Shown piece after piece: positions 18,138 through 30,338 of a DNA stretch of 64,000 nucleotides. Under the pieces are notes generated by a model. It was given only the letters and a program-made list of their open reading frames with translations, made no database searches and was not told the origin of the DNA. The stretch's first letter is position 1; each line of letters starts with the position of its first letter. Position numbers and translations under genes: made by a program. This DNA comes from Halochromatium salexigens. Its GTDB lineage: Bacteria > Pseudomonadota > Gammaproteobacteria > Chromatiales > Chromatiaceae. Where the stretch lies: positions 18,578 to 82,577 of the forward strand of contig NZ_NHSF01000010.1 in NCBI RefSeq assembly GCF_016653295.1, written 5' to 3'.

Positions 18138-19446
18138 CCATGAGCACCACAACCTCGGGCACTTCGATATCGCCATCGTTGGCGGTGGCATGGTCGGCGC
18201 CGCGCTCGGCTGCGCTTGTGCCGAGCGCGGGCTGTCGCTGGCGTTGATCGATGGCCAACCGCCGCAGCGCACCTGGCCGGCAGGACAGGTCGATCTGCGC
18301 GTCTCGGCGCTGAGTCGCGCCAGCCAGCGCATCCTCGAGCGTCTCGGTGTCTGGCCGCGCATGGTCGAACTCGGCGTCAGCCCGTATCGCGAGATGCAGG
18401 TCTGGGATGCGGTCGGCGGTGCCGAGATCCATTTCGACTCAGCCGATCTCGGCGAGCCGGATCTCGGTCACATCGTCGAGAATCGCGTCACCCGGCTCGC
18501 GCTCTGGGAGCGCCTGGAAGCGGCGAGCGGCCTGGCAGCGAGCGGTCAGGCATCAGGCCACTCGGAGTCGGCTCACCCAGCGCCGAGTCACCCGCTATCG
18601 CTCCCCTCGGCGCGGCTCGAGCTGCTGGCCCCGGCGGCGCTGGCCGCGCTCGAGATCGATGATCAGCAGGCGCGGCTGCGACTCGCCGATCAACGCCAAC
18701 TGTCAGCGGATCTGGTCGTCGGCGCCGATGGCCGTGCGTCGTTCGTGCGCGAGACGCTCGGCATTGGCTTGGATGCGGCCGATTACGCGCAGCGCGCCAT
18801 CGTCGCCAACGTCGAGGTCGCGCACTGGCATCGCGAGACCGCCTGGCAGCGCTTCCTGCCGACCGGGCCGCTCGCCTTCCTGCCGCTCGCCGATGGCCGC
18901 TGCTCGATCGTCTGGTCGGCCGATGAAGCGCGCGCCGAGCAACTGCTGGCACTCGACGATGCCGGCTTCATCGCCGAACTCGAGGTCGCCTTCGACAAGC
19001 GCCTCGGCCCCATCCTGAGTGCGGGACCGCGTGCCGCCTTTCCGCTCAACCGCCAGCATGCACGCGCGTATGTGCGCCCGCGCGCGGCCTTGGTCGGCGA
19101 TGCCGCGCACGGTCTCCATCCGCTGGCCGGACAGGGCGTGAACCTCGGTTTCCTCGATGTCGCGGCGCTGGTCGATGCCATCGATCATGCCCGTGCCAAA
19201 GGTCGCTCGCTCGGCAGCCTGCACATCCTGCGCCGCTACGAACGCGCGCGCCGTGGCGACAACGCCACGATGGTCGGCGCGATGGACCTGTTCAAGCGCG
19301 TCTTCGGCAATCGCCATCCGGCCTTGGTCGGCGCGCGCACGCTCGGGCTCGCCGCCGCCGAGCATCTGCCTGGGGTCAAGCCGCTGTTCATCCGCCAGGC
19401 GCTCGGGCTCGGCAAGGATCTGCCGACGCTGGCGCGGGTGGGTTGA
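18130..19446 (+). CDS. UbiI/VisC-type FAD-dependent ubiquinone hydroxylase
   Basis: This 438-residue paralog of the preceding gene has the same three motifs: IAIVGGGMVGAALGCA, VVGADGRASFVRE and GDAAHGLHPLAGQGVNLGFLD. It is probably the UbiI (C5) hydroxylase, but the UbiF/UbiL/UbiM members cannot be told apart by eye. A low-complexity insert (ASGLAASGQASGHSESAHPA, about residues 134-153) lies between domains. Its ATG lies inside the end of ubiH, indicating translational coupling. Confidence 0.88.
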   Translation: MSDHEHHNLGHFDIAIVGGGMVGAALGCACAERGLSLALIDGQPPQRTWPAGQVDLRVSALSRASQRILERLGVWPRMVELGVSPYREMQVWDAVGGAEIHFDSADLGEPDLGHIVENRVTRLALWERLEAASGLAASGQASGHSESAHPAPSHPLSLPSARLELLAPAALAALEIDDQQARLRLADQRQLSADLVVGADGRASFVRETLGIGLDAADYAQRAIVANVEVAHWHRETAWQRFLPTGPLAFLPLADGRCSIVWSADEARAEQLLALDDAGFIAELEVAFDKRLGPILSAGPRAAFPLNRQHARAYVRPRAALVGDAAHGLHPLAGQGVNLGFLDVAALVDAIDHARAKGRSLGSLHILRRYERARRGDNATMVGAMDLFKRVFGNRHPALVGARTLGLAAAEHLPGVKPLFIRQALGLGKDLPTLARVG

Positions 19447-19481
19447 GGCGAGCCCTATAACGGCTGCAGAGGTGGCGACAC

Positions 19482-20060
19482 ATGAGCGAAGCAATACGCC
19501 GGCAAACGATCGATGACCTGATGGATGCCTGGGCTCAGGACGAGCGTCTTGAGCTGATCGATGGCGAGATCGTTCAGCGCCCGATGGCGCGGTTCCATCA
19601 TGGACTCGCGCAATCGGGTTTGAATTTCCAGGTCCAGACTCAGCAGCTTGGTGGTGGCCAGCGGGGCGGTTGGTGGATCGTCACCGAAGTCAGCGTGCGC
19701 TACAACGAGCATCAGTGCCCCAGCCATGATCTCGCGGGCTGGCGGCGGGAGCGCCTACCGACGCCGCCCGCTGGCGTGGTGGATATCGTGCCAGATTGGG
19801 TCTGCGAAATCCTCTCGCCCGGCCACGAGCGCAAAGACCTGGTCCATCACCTGTTGCTGCTGCAGCGCGTCGGCGTGCCGTACTACTGGATCATCTCGCC
19901 CGAGGATCGCTCGCTGATCGCCTATGCGCTCGAAGATGGCCGCTACACGCTCATCTTCTCGGCCGAGTATCCCGAGGGCGAGACGCCGGAGCGGGCGCGA
20001 ATCGCACCCTTCGAGGCGGGTGAGATCGACCTTAGTGCGGTCTTCGGCGATGAAGGCTGA
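19482..20060 (+). CDS. Uma2 family (DUF820) endonuclease-like protein
   Basis: This 192-residue protein of the Uma2 family has a PD-(D/E)XK-like fold and is abundant in cyanobacteria and purple bacteria. Visible features are LELIDGEIVQRPM near the N-terminus, then PDWVCEILSPGHERKDL holding the Asp...Glu...Lys pattern, followed by VPYYWIISPEDRSLIAYAL. The biological role of the family is unclear. It sits alone after the ubi genes. Confidence 0.85.
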   Translation: MSEAIRRQTIDDLMDAWAQDERLELIDGEIVQRPMARFHHGLAQSGLNFQVQTQQLGGGQRGGWWIVTEVSVRYNEHQCPSHDLAGWRRERLPTPPAGVVDIVPDWVCEILSPGHERKDLVHHLLLLQRVGVPYYWIISPEDRSLIAYALEDGRYTLIFSAEYPEGETPERARIAPFEAGEIDLSAVFGDEG

Positions 20061-20268
20061 ATGAAGCCTGAGGCCGCGTCCCGGCCAGGCCCTCGCGGCA
20101 GCTGAGCTGACCCTAACCAACCCCATCCGCCCTCAGCCCGTCGCCCCGTTGGCGCCGCCGTGCGCCGGGGTGCAATGCAACGCGACGCAAATATCATTGG
20201 AAGCCTGGCACGGCTCGAGCTAAATTGACGGGTTGGTTTCCATTGACGATACGATCTCCGAACCCGTT

Positions 20269-21951
20269 ATGACCCAACCGCTCAACCGCTACAGCGCCCG
20301 TGTCACCCAGCCCAAGTCCCAGGGCGCCTCCCAGGCCATGTTGCATGCCACCGGCCTCTCCGAGGAGGATCTCGGCAAGCCGATGATCGGCATCGCCGGC
20401 GTCTACCTGGAAGGCAACCCCTGCAACATGCACATCAACGACCTGGCCGCCCAGGTCAAGGCCGGGACCGATGCGGCCGGGCTGGTCGGCATGCGCTTCA
20501 ACACCATCGGCGTCAGCGATGGCATCTCGATGGGCACCGAGGGCATGAGCTACTCCTTGCAGTCGCGCGACCTGATCGCCGACTCGATGGAGACCGTGGT
20601 CGGTGCCCAGTGGTACGACGGCCTGATCGCGCTGCCCGGCTGCGACAAGAACATGCCCGGCTCGATCATCGCCATGGCGCGGCTGAACCGCCCCGGCATC
20701 ATGGTCTACGGCGGCACCATCCGCGCTGGCCATGGCAAGTCCGGGCAGGCGCTCGATATCGTCTCGGCGTTCCAGAGCTACGGCCAGTTCATCAGTGGCA
20801 ACATCGATGAGGACGAGCGCGAGGACATCGTCCGCCACGCCTGCCCTGGCCCCGGCGCCTGCGGCGGCATGTATACCGCCAACACCATGGCCTCGGCGAT
20901 CGAGGCGCTCGGCATGTCGCTGCCCTACAGCGCCTCGTTGCCGGCGACCGATCCCGGCAAGCTCGAGGAATGCCAGCGCGCCGGCGAGGCCATGCGCAAC
21001 CTGCTCGCGCAGGACATCAAGCCGAGCGACATCATGACCCGCGCCGCCTTCGACAATGCGCTGGCGATGGTGATGGCGCTCGGCGGCTCGACCAACGCTG
21101 TGCTGCACCTGATCGCGATGTCGCGCGCGGTGGGCGTCAATCTGACCCTCGACGACGTGCAGGCGGCAAGCGATCGCACCCCCTTCCTGGCCGATCTCAA
21201 GCCGAGCGGTAAGTATGTGATGGAAGACCTGCACCAGGTCGGCGGCACCCCGGCGGTAATGAAGTACCTGCTGGAGCAGGGCCTGATGAGCGGCGATTGC
21301 CTCACCTGCACCGGCAAGACCCTGGCCGAGAACATCGCCGAGCTGCCGGGCTTGAGTGACGGCCAGCAGATCGTCATGCCCGTCGAACAGGCGATCAAGG
21401 AGACCGCCCACATCCAGATCCTGCGCGGCAATCTCGCGCCCGAGGGCGCGGTGGCCAAGATCACCGGCAAGGAGGGGCTACGCTTCGAGGGCACCGCGCG
21501 TGTCTTCGATGCCGAGGAGAACATGCTGCACGCGCTCGAGGAGGGCAAGATCCAGAAGGGCGATGTGGTGGTGATCCGCTACGAAGGTCCCAAGGGCGGC
21601 CCCGGCATGCCGGAGATGCTCACCCCGACCAGCGCCATCATGGGCGCCGGCTTGGGCAAGGACGTCGCGCTGCTCACCGACGGGCGCTTCTCGGGCGGCT
21701 CGCACGGCTTCATTATCGGCCACGTCTGTCCCGAGGCGCAGGAAGGCGGCCCGATCGCGTTGCTGCAAGACGGCGACAAAGTCACCATCGACGCCAGTGA
21801 GCGCCTGCTGGCGATGGATGTCGACGAGGCCGAACTCGAGCGGCGTCGTGCCGCCTGGACCATGCCGCCCTATAAGTCCACGCGCGGCACGCTCTACAAG
21901 TACATCAAGACCGTCAAGCCCGCTTCCGAGGGCTGCGTGACCGACGAGTAG
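20269..21951 (+). CDS. ilvD: Dihydroxy-acid dehydratase
   Basis: This 560-residue iron-sulfur dehydratase converts dihydroxy acids to 2-keto acids in isoleucine/valine synthesis. Cluster and active-site motifs are present: [34 protein letters not shown], and near the C-terminus [19 protein letters not shown]. The start at 20269 ([17 protein letters not shown]) matches the family. A candidate promoter lies upstream, with TTGACG at 20225-20230 and GATACG 17 bp further on. ilvA is on the same strand 7 kb away. Confidence 0.96.
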   Translation: MTQPLNRYSARVTQPKSQGASQAMLHATGLSEEDLGKPMIGIAGVYLEGNPCNMHINDLAAQVKAGTDAAGLVGMRFNTIGVSDGISMGTEGMSYSLQSRDLIADSMETVVGAQWYDGLIALPGCDKNMPGSIIAMARLNRPGIMVYGGTIRAGHGKSGQALDIVSAFQSYGQFISGNIDEDEREDIVRHACPGPGACGGMYTANTMASAIEALGMSLPYSASLPATDPGKLEECQRAGEAMRNLLAQDIKPSDIMTRAAFDNALAMVMALGGSTNAVLHLIAMSRAVGVNLTLDDVQAASDRTPFLADLKPSGKYVMEDLHQVGGTPAVMKYLLEQGLMSGDCLTCTGKTLAENIAELPGLSDGQQIVMPVEQAIKETAHIQILRGNLAPEGAVAKITGKEGLRFEGTARVFDAEENMLHALEEGKIQKGDVVVIRYEGPKGGPGMPEMLTPTSAIMGAGLGKDVALLTDGRFSGGSHGFIIGHVCPEAQEGGPIALLQDGDKVTIDASERLLAMDVDEAELERRRAAWTMPPYKSTRGTLYKYIKTVKPASEGCVTDE

Positions 21952-22019
21952 GTGATAATGGCCCCCTGGATGCGGCCAGTGCGCGCTTCGGTGACACGAC
22001 CGCTTCGGGTTAGGCTGAC

Positions 22020-22360
22020 TGCCTCATCTCATCTCATCGAGGAGATCGAAAGCGTGGGACGAAGCGAAAAGCGTGAACTCGTCAATTGCTTGGGCCATCC
22101 TGCGGCTCCATCTGCTGAAATGGTATTGTCAGCCTGGGCTGCGGGGAACTCCTGTCGGTTGTCGATCAAAGAGCAGCACATCCGCCTGGAGGGCCATCTT
22201 GCGGATAACCGAAGCCTCAAGCCGAAGCTCGATGAGGCGATGATTCAGGCTTATTGTCTGGCGCTGATCGAAGCCGAGCGCGAAACCGGACTGCCTGGAA
22301 TCCACGTTTTCCCCGACCTGTCCGCTTGCCTTCTCCGAGATCATGGATGAAGCCTTTTAA
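22020..22360 (+). pseudogene. Frameshifted, 5'-truncated DUF29 gene
   Basis: DUF29 protein pieces appear in order but in different frames. HLIEEIESVGRSEKRELVN is followed, after a shift, by LHLLKWYCQPGLRGT, then by RLSIKEQHIRLEGHLADNRS. In a third frame, CPLAFSEIMDEAF is followed by a stop at 22358. The normal N-terminal segment (like YEQDFYAW) is missing. Intact DUF29 genes occur elsewhere in the window, which makes recognition secure. Confidence 0.8.
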
Positions 22361-22601
22361 CCCATTCTGTATTCTAATACTTAATTTGATGCCGATCCGC
22401 TGATCCCACGATGCCCTGCGCCGTCGTTCGTGCTCTGCGGAAAGGTATACTCTTAATCGCGATCGGGCGTCCATCTCGTGATGAATCCTTGATTTGCGGT
22501 ACTGCGGGCCTCGCCAGTGCTGCGGCCGCATTGCGCCGGCAGGCGCCCTCGATCGCCCGTTTGTTTGTTGCTTCGATAACGCCCAATTTGAGAGTATCTA
22601 T

Positions 22602-23855
22602 ATGCCTGCGAAGAACGCCTTCTACGCCCAATCGGGCGGTGTCACCGCTGTGATTAATGCCTCCGCGTGCGGCGTGATCGAGGCCGCGCGTCAGCATCCG
22701 GATAAGATTACTAATGTGTATGCCGGACGTAACGGCATCATTGGCGCACTGACCGAGGATCTGATCGATACCAGTCAGGAGTCTGATGATGCCATCGCGG
22801 CGCTACGCTATACGCCGTCTGGAGCCTTCGGCTCCTGCCGCTACAAGCTCAAGAGCCTAGAGGCCAACAAGCGTGAGTACGAGCGCCTGATCGAGCTCTT
22901 CAAGGCGCACGATATCGGCTACTTCTTCTACAATGGGGGGGGAGATTCAGCCGATACCTGCTACAAGGTGAGCCAGCTCTCCGAGACCATGGGCTATCCG
23001 GTGCAGGCGATCCATGTGCCGAAGACGGTCGATAACGATCTGCCGATCACCGACAATTGTCCTGGCTTCGGCTCGGTGGCTAAATACATTGCGACCTCAG
23101 CGCTAGAGGCTAGCTTTGATGTGCGCTCGATGGCTAAGACCTCAACCAAGGTCTTCGTGCTCGAGGTGATGGGCCGCCACGCCGGCTGGATCGCCGCCGC
23201 GGGTGGCCTGATCGAGGATCATGGCATGCCGGTGTTGGTACTGTTCCCGGAGATCGAATTCGATCAGGAGCGTTTTCTAACTAAGGTCAAGGCGATGGTC
23301 GATGAACACGATTTCTGCACCATCGTGGTGTCCGAGGGGGCTAAATATCCTGATGGACGCTTCCTCGCGGAGCAGGGGACGCTCGATGCGTTCGGCCATG
23401 CCCAGCTCGGCGGCGCCGCGCCAGTCGTTGCTAATCTGGTCAAGGAAGCGCTTGGTTACAAGTTCCATTGGGCGGTCGCTGATTATTTGCAGCGTGCCGC
23501 GCGTCATCTGGCGTCGAAGACCGATGTCGAGCAGGCCTATGCGACCGGCCGCGCGGCGGTCGAACTAGCGCTGGCCGGCGAGAATGCGATTATGCCGACG
23601 ATCGATCGCGTCAGCGCCGATCCCTATCAGTGGCAGGTCGGCAAGGCGCCGCTGTCGGAGGTCGCCAACGTTGAGAAGTTCATGCCGCGTGAGTTCATCA
23701 CCGAAGATGGTTTTGGCATCACGGATGCATGCAAGCTCTACCTGCTGCCGCTGATCCAGGGCGAGGACTATCCGGCGTTCGAGAACGGGCTGCCGCGCTT
23801 CGTGACCTTAAAGAACGCGCCGGTGGCGAAGAAGCTCGACGTCTTCGAACTCTGA
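22602..23855 (+). CDS. pfp: Pyrophosphate-dependent 6-phosphofructokinase
   Basis: This 417-residue PPi-type phosphofructokinase interconverts fructose 6-phosphate and fructose 1,6-bisphosphate using PPi. The phosphate-binding region is FFYNGGGDSADTCYK. The catalytic PKTVDNDLP and substrate-binding MGRHAGW motifs are present. The start MPAKNAFYAQSGG matches family N-termini; the longer upstream frame does not. A weak promoter candidate has TATACT at 22446-22451. The enzyme is reversible and can supply PPi, fitting the membrane PPases that follow. Confidence 0.94.
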   Translation: MPAKNAFYAQSGGVTAVINASACGVIEAARQHPDKITNVYAGRNGIIGALTEDLIDTSQESDDAIAALRYTPSGAFGSCRYKLKSLEANKREYERLIELFKAHDIGYFFYNGGGDSADTCYKVSQLSETMGYPVQAIHVPKTVDNDLPITDNCPGFGSVAKYIATSALEASFDVRSMAKTSTKVFVLEVMGRHAGWIAAAGGLIEDHGMPVLVLFPEIEFDQERFLTKVKAMVDEHDFCTIVVSEGAKYPDGRFLAEQGTLDAFGHAQLGGAAPVVANLVKEALGYKFHWAVADYLQRAARHLASKTDVEQAYATGRAAVELALAGENAIMPTIDRVSADPYQWQVGKAPLSEVANVEKFMPREFITEDGFGITDACKLYLLPLIQGEDYPAFENGLPRFVTLKNAPVAKKLDVFEL

Positions 23856-23868
23856 GTGCACTGTCGTT

Positions 23869-23919
23869 GCCGCTGAAATAGGGTCTCTCATGGCTGCCGT
23901 GGCTTCAGCGGCGGCAGCC
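23869..23919 (+). promoter_or_regulatory. Overlapping alternative hairpins downstream of pfp
   Basis: GCCGCTGAA (23869-23877) can pair with TTCAGCGGC (23904-23912). GGCTGCCG (23892-23899) can pair with CGGCAGCC (23912-23919). The two stems share base 23912 and interleave, so they are mutually exclusive. The arrangement resembles an attenuator between pfp and the next gene, but no clear T-run follows the second stem. Confidence 0.4.
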
Positions 23920-23952
23920 GACTTCTTGCTGCGAGTGCTCAGGAGCGCGTGT

Positions 23953-24729
23953 ATGAGCGATTACCATCTTTATCTGTCCTTGATCCCGGAGGCGCTGATC
24001 GCCTCCATGCTGGAGCCAAAAGAGTTTGGTTCCTACTATGCGGTCGGAACACGCGGGCGCGTGTTTGGCGAAGCCATCTTCTTCGAACTCGATCCGAACT
24101 TCCGCTCCGAGGATTTCGCGTTTTCGCTTGCCGACGAGCGTTGTGTCACCCAGCCGGACGGGGCGCCGAAGTCATCGGTCTATCTGGGTATCTACAATGT
24201 GTTGGGGCGGATTCCGGTTTCGGCTATCGGTAACCTCTATCTGGTCACCGATGACGGCCGCACGCTCGAGCTGGAACGCGCGCCTTATAGTCCGGACAAG
24301 GAACATCCGCTGCATCTCTACCAGGAGTTTTGCCCGAAGAGTCCGATGGTGGCGAGCCGGCTCGAGCCGCAAACGTTCTGCCGTTCGATCACTGATCCGC
24401 AGCATCCGGTGACTCTACCCCGTATCGCCTTCTCGGATCTGAAGCTCGGCGAACTCGCCTATGATCCGCTCAACGGTAAGGCGGACGATTTGCCCTATCG
24501 CTACATCTCGCATCTACGGGATGTGCTTGCGGATTTCAGTACCAATACTAAGGACAGTAAGCTAGTGATCAAGCATGTGCGCGATGGGGTGCTCTATCGC
24601 ATGGTGCAGACCGGCTTTTATGTCGGCGACCATGAGGATTTTGCCTACTACCCCTTCCCAAGTCGGGGGGCGTTGCAGTCCACCTATTACGATTGGTGGC
24701 GTTCAGCGCAGATTGCCCATTTCGATTGA
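23953..24729 (+). CDS. Unknown protein in the pyrophosphate gene block
   Basis: This 258-residue soluble-looking protein has no motif that I recognise. It begins MSDYHLYLSLIPEALIASML and has no signal peptide or membrane helix. It contains clusters of aromatic residues (FGSYYAVGTRGRVFGEAIFF, DFAYYPFPSRG, STYYDWW). AGGAG lies seven bases before the ATG, so this start is preferred to an upstream in-frame one that would overlap the hairpins. It lies between pfp and hppA on the same strand, which suggests, but does not show, a link to PPi or sugar-phosphate metabolism. Confidence 0.7.
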   Translation: MSDYHLYLSLIPEALIASMLEPKEFGSYYAVGTRGRVFGEAIFFELDPNFRSEDFAFSLADERCVTQPDGAPKSSVYLGIYNVLGRIPVSAIGNLYLVTDDGRTLELERAPYSPDKEHPLHLYQEFCPKSPMVASRLEPQTFCRSITDPQHPVTLPRIAFSDLKLGELAYDPLNGKADDLPYRYISHLRDVLADFSTNTKDSKLVIKHVRDGVLYRMVQTGFYVGDHEDFAYYPFPSRGALQSTYYDWWRSAQIAHFD

Positions 24730-24866
24730 GCGATTGGTTAACTGCTTGATCGGGGGCTTGATCGACCGACAGGGCGGGCTGTCGTGCTAACGGCTGTTAC
24801 TCGTCACCCTAAATTTTGCCGTGCCGCTGTCCGTGCGCGGCCCTTTATTGCTGTAGACGTGGAACC

Positions 24867-27062
<2,196 letters not shown>

Positions 27063-27093
27063 TCGGGGGGGTTGGTCGGGAGGCGCTGTCCAT

Positions 27094-29130
27094 ATGTCGC
27101 TGGGTCTGATCTTCGCGCTGCTCTGCGCGATTGTTGCGCTTGGCCATGGGCTCACCCTGGTGAGCTGGGTGCTTGTGCAGCCGCGGGGTAACGAACGCAT
27201 GCAACAGGTGGCCAAGACCATTTGGGCAGGCGCTTCGGCGTATCTCCATCGTCAATACCTCACGGTGACGGTGGTCGGTTTGCTTATGATGGCCGGCCTG
27301 TCGCACTGGTTCGGAGTTGAGACGGGTATCGGTTTTCTCATCGGTGCTCTGTTGTCGGGCGCGGCTGGCTACTTGGGTATGCAGATCTCGGTACGCGCCA
27401 ATCTGCGCACAGCTGAGGCCGCGCGCAAGGGCGTCGAACCGGCGTTGCAGGTCGCCTTGCGTGGCGGCGCGATCACCGGCCTACTGGTGATTGGGCTCGC
27501 GCTGCTCGGTGTGGTTGGTTACTACATGATATTGGTCCCGCATGATGCCGGCGACATACAGGGGCAGATGCGTGCGCTACACGCGTTGCTGGGGCTTGCC
27601 TTTGGTGGCTCGCTGAGTTCAATCTTCGCTCGGCTCGGCGGTGGCATCTTCAGTAAGAGCGCGGATGTTGGCGCCGCTATCGTCGGCAAGGTCGAGGTTG
27701 ATCTGCGCGAGGACGACCAGCGTAACCCGGTGGCGATTGCCGACATGATTGGCGATCAGGTTGGCGACTGCGCGGGGATGGCCGCGGATCTGTTCGAGAC
27801 TTATGTGTTGACCTTGGTGGCCAGCATGCTCCTCGGTGGGCTGTTGCTCGGCGATGATGGCGCGAACGCGATCGTTTATCCATTGCTGCTCGGCGGCATT
27901 TCGGTCCTCGCCTCGGCGGTAGGGGTCTTTTTCGTCAAGATTGAGCCTGATGATAGCCGGATAATGACCGCGCTCTATAAGGGAACGACGGCTTCCGGAG
28001 TGCTCGCCTTCATCTTCTTTGTGCCGGTGACCTGGATGTACCTGCCTGCGACCTTCACGCTTCAAGAGGTCAATGCTGAACTCAGCCGCTGGGGTGTGTT
28101 GGGCGCGGCCGCTGTGGGTCTGGGGCTGACTGGGTTGATGACGGTGATCAGCGAATACTATACCGGCATCGACTATGCGCCGGTGCGCAGCATCGCCAAA
28201 GCCTCGAGTACGGGACATGCGACCAATGTCATTGCTGGTTTAGGCGTCTCGATGCGGGCGACTGCTGCGCCGGCGTTGGTGATTTGTGTGGCGATCTGGG
28301 CGGCTCACGAGATGGCTGGGGTTTATGGGATCGCGATTGCCGCAACCACGATGCTCTCGATGACCGGCATTATTCTGGCCTTGAATAGCTTTGGGCCGAT
28401 CGCCGATAGCGCTGCCGGGATTGCCGAGATGGCGGAGATGGGGGATCCTGTCCGTGCTGTGACCGCGTCGCTTGATGCCGTTGGCAATAGTACCAAGGCG
28501 ATGACCAAAGGTTTTGCGATTGGCTCGGCGGGTCTTGTGGCGCTGGTGCTGTTTGCCGACTTCACCTACAGCTTGGCAGCTGAGGGCAGGCGCCTGTCGT
28601 TCACGTTGGACGACCCCGTCGTGTTAATCGGACTCTTCATCGGTGGCTTGGTCCCTTATTTGTTCAGCGCCATGGCCCTGGAAGCAGTTGGTCGAACGGC
28701 TGCGGGCCTCGTAGAACATATGCAAGCGCCGGACGCTTCGCGCTTGGTGGAGAGACTGAGCACAGCTACGATCAAGGAGATGCTCATTCCGTCATTGCTG
28801 CCGGTGGCGGTGCCCTTGGCGATCGGGTTTGGTATGCAATGGTTGATAGGTGGCGATGCCGGCGCCTTGGCGCTTGGTGGTCTGCTGATTGGGACCATCA
28901 TTACCGGCCTGTTTGTCGCGCTTTCCATGACCCTCGGTGGTGGTGCCTGGGACAATGCCAAGCAATACATCGAGGCCGGTCATATCGGTGGCAAGGGTGG
29001 GGATGCGCATGCGGCTGCGGTGACCGGCGATAGCGTCGGCGACCCCTACAAGGATACTGCTGGCTCGGCGGTGAATCCGGTGATCAAGCTCATCAATATC
29101 GTCGCGCTCTTGATGGTTCCTCTGCTGTAA
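27094..29130 (+). CDS. Divergent second membrane-bound pyrophosphatase
   Basis: This 678-residue paralog of the preceding gene is clearly of the membrane PPase family ([42 protein letters not shown]). Its [10 protein letters not shown] has Lys and Thr at the K+-independence positions. It departs from consensus at PPi/Mg-binding segments. DVGAD is DVGAA (GCT codon near 27674), [10 protein letters not shown] is [10 protein letters not shown], and DNAGG is DSAAG. It could be a specialised or regulated H+-PPase, or a protein with altered catalysis. The start ATG follows GGGAGG. Confidence 0.88.
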   Translation: MSLGLIFALLCAIVALGHGLTLVSWVLVQPRGNERMQQVAKTIWAGASAYLHRQYLTVTVVGLLMMAGLSHWFGVETGIGFLIGALLSGAAGYLGMQISVRANLRTAEAARKGVEPALQVALRGGAITGLLVIGLALLGVVGYYMILVPHDAGDIQGQMRALHALLGLAFGGSLSSIFARLGGGIFSKSADVGAAIVGKVEVDLREDDQRNPVAIADMIGDQVGDCAGMAADLFETYVLTLVASMLLGGLLLGDDGANAIVYPLLLGGISVLASAVGVFFVKIEPDDSRIMTALYKGTTASGVLAFIFFVPVTWMYLPATFTLQEVNAELSRWGVLGAAAVGLGLTGLMTVISEYYTGIDYAPVRSIAKASSTGHATNVIAGLGVSMRATAAPALVICVAIWAAHEMAGVYGIAIAATTMLSMTGIILALNSFGPIADSAAGIAEMAEMGDPVRAVTASLDAVGNSTKAMTKGFAIGSAGLVALVLFADFTYSLAAEGRRLSFTLDDPVVLIGLFIGGLVPYLFSAMALEAVGRTAAGLVEHMQAPDASRLVERLSTATIKEMLIPSLLPVAVPLAIGFGMQWLIGGDAGALALGGLLIGTIITGLFVALSMTLGGGAWDNAKQYIEAGHIGGKGGDAHAAAVTGDSVGDPYKDTAGSAVNPVIKLINIVALLMVPLL

Positions 29131-29249
29131 CGCGGGGGCTGCCGAGCGCGCCACTACCGATCGTAGCTCGTTCGGGCTATCCTGTACGGTCTTTATCGTG
29201 CGCGGTCCTTGTACCGCCACTCCATCGAGCTTGAGCCAGGAGATTGATT

Positions 29250-29798
29250 ATGGACCTGCAGCGCGTCCCACGCGGACACAATATCCCGAACGAGATTAAC
29301 GTCATCATCGAGATCCCCTCGCACTCGGAGCCGGTCAAGTACGAGATGGACAAGGCTACCGGCGCGATGTTCGTCGACCGCTTCATGTCGACCGCGATGC
29401 ATTATCCCTGCAACTACGGCTATGTACCGCACACCCTATCGGCCGACGGCGACCCGGTGGATGTGATGGTGGTGACGCCTTATCCGTTGATCTCCGGCTC
29501 GGTGATCCAGTGCCGGCCCATCGGTGTGTTGACGATGACCGATGAGTCTGGCGATGACGCCAAGATCCTAGCGCTACCGAACGATAAGTTGTTCAAAGGC
29601 TATCGCAACATCGAGAGCTTCCGCGATATGCCTCCGCATCTGCTCGATCAGATCGCCCACTTCTTCGAGCACTACAAGGATCTGGACGAAGGCAAATGGG
29701 TCCGCGTCGGGGGCTGGGGTGGACGCGAAGAGGCCCGCGCCGAGATCATGTCCAGCGTCGAGATGTTCGAGGCCGAGCCGGACAAGCCGCATTTCTAA
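29250..29798 (+). CDS. ppa: Soluble inorganic pyrophosphatase (family I)
   Basis: This 182-residue family I PPase hydrolyses PPi to phosphate in the cytoplasm. Active-site features are [26 protein letters not shown], and the metal-binding [10 protein letters not shown]. The ATG at 29250 has AGGAG seven bases upstream. The gene follows two membrane PPases on the same strand, so PPi can either be wasted here or conserved as an ion gradient next door. It is convergent with the DUF1840 gene 12 bp away. Confidence 0.97.
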   Translation: MDLQRVPRGHNIPNEINVIIEIPSHSEPVKYEMDKATGAMFVDRFMSTAMHYPCNYGYVPHTLSADGDPVDVMVVTPYPLISGSVIQCRPIGVLTMTDESGDDAKILALPNDKLFKGYRNIESFRDMPPHLLDQIAHFFEHYKDLDEGKWVRVGGWGGREEARAEIMSSVEMFEAEPDKPHF

Positions 29799-29810
29799 GC
29801 GAAATCGGTC

Positions 29811-30125
29811 TCAACCATCCCAGATCACGTTCTTCTCGTCGCGCGCGGCGGCTTCGAGTAGCTCGATCAATGGCAGGGCACGGTGCTTGAGGCTCACGCT
29901 TTGAGTGCGGCTGTCATCGTCGCGCTCTTCGTGCTGTGGATCGAGCGGCGCCTCTGGGTTCGCTTCCACCGCGACCTTGAGCCGCTCGATTGCGGCCGGG
30001 ATATCCTCGGCGAGGAGGGCGCCTGGCACCGACCCACTATGGCCCATCATACGGATTAACGCCTTGGCGACGTCACCGAACATGGTGATGTCGGCATGGA
30101 CAGGGGTCTTGAAGGTGATCAGCAT
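29811..30125 (-). CDS. DUF1840 family protein
   Basis: This 104-residue protein begins MLITFKTPVHADITMFGDVAKALIRMMGHSG, the typical DUF1840 start. A charged linker follows, then a C-terminal helical segment ending RDEKNVIWDG. The ATG at 30125 has GAGGAT a few bases upstream. Function is unknown. It probably ends against the convergent ppa gene. Confidence 0.8.
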   Translation of the reverse strand: MLITFKTPVHADITMFGDVAKALIRMMGHSGSVPGALLAEDIPAAIERLKVAVEANPEAPLDPQHEERDDDSRTQSVSLKHRALPLIELLEAAARDEKNVIWDG

Positions 30126-30338
30126 TGAGATCCTCGGGTGATAAAGGCAAGGGGTCTCCACCAACCATAGCCCGACCTGGGGTCTTCTGTAACCCTATCG
30201 AGCGTTGAATTTCTTGGTTTGGGAGTGCTGATGAAATGCGGTTCTTGCCAAACCTCGGCGAGCTTCCAGCGTTGAACAGATTTTGTCTGCCCCAACGCTC
30301 TTGCGAGTTAGACAGGTTCTTCAGCAAGAGGTCGCGCC

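Noticed and set aside
16566..18362. 598-codon minus-strand frame opposite ubiH
   Set aside because: It spans the ends of three identified genes and reads as Arg/Gln/His-rich low-complexity sequence, a GC-bias artefact.
22386..22399. FNR-like site TTGATGCCGATCCG upstream of pfp
   Set aside because: Two of ten conserved bases differ and it lies about 200 bp upstream of the start with no supporting promoter spacing.
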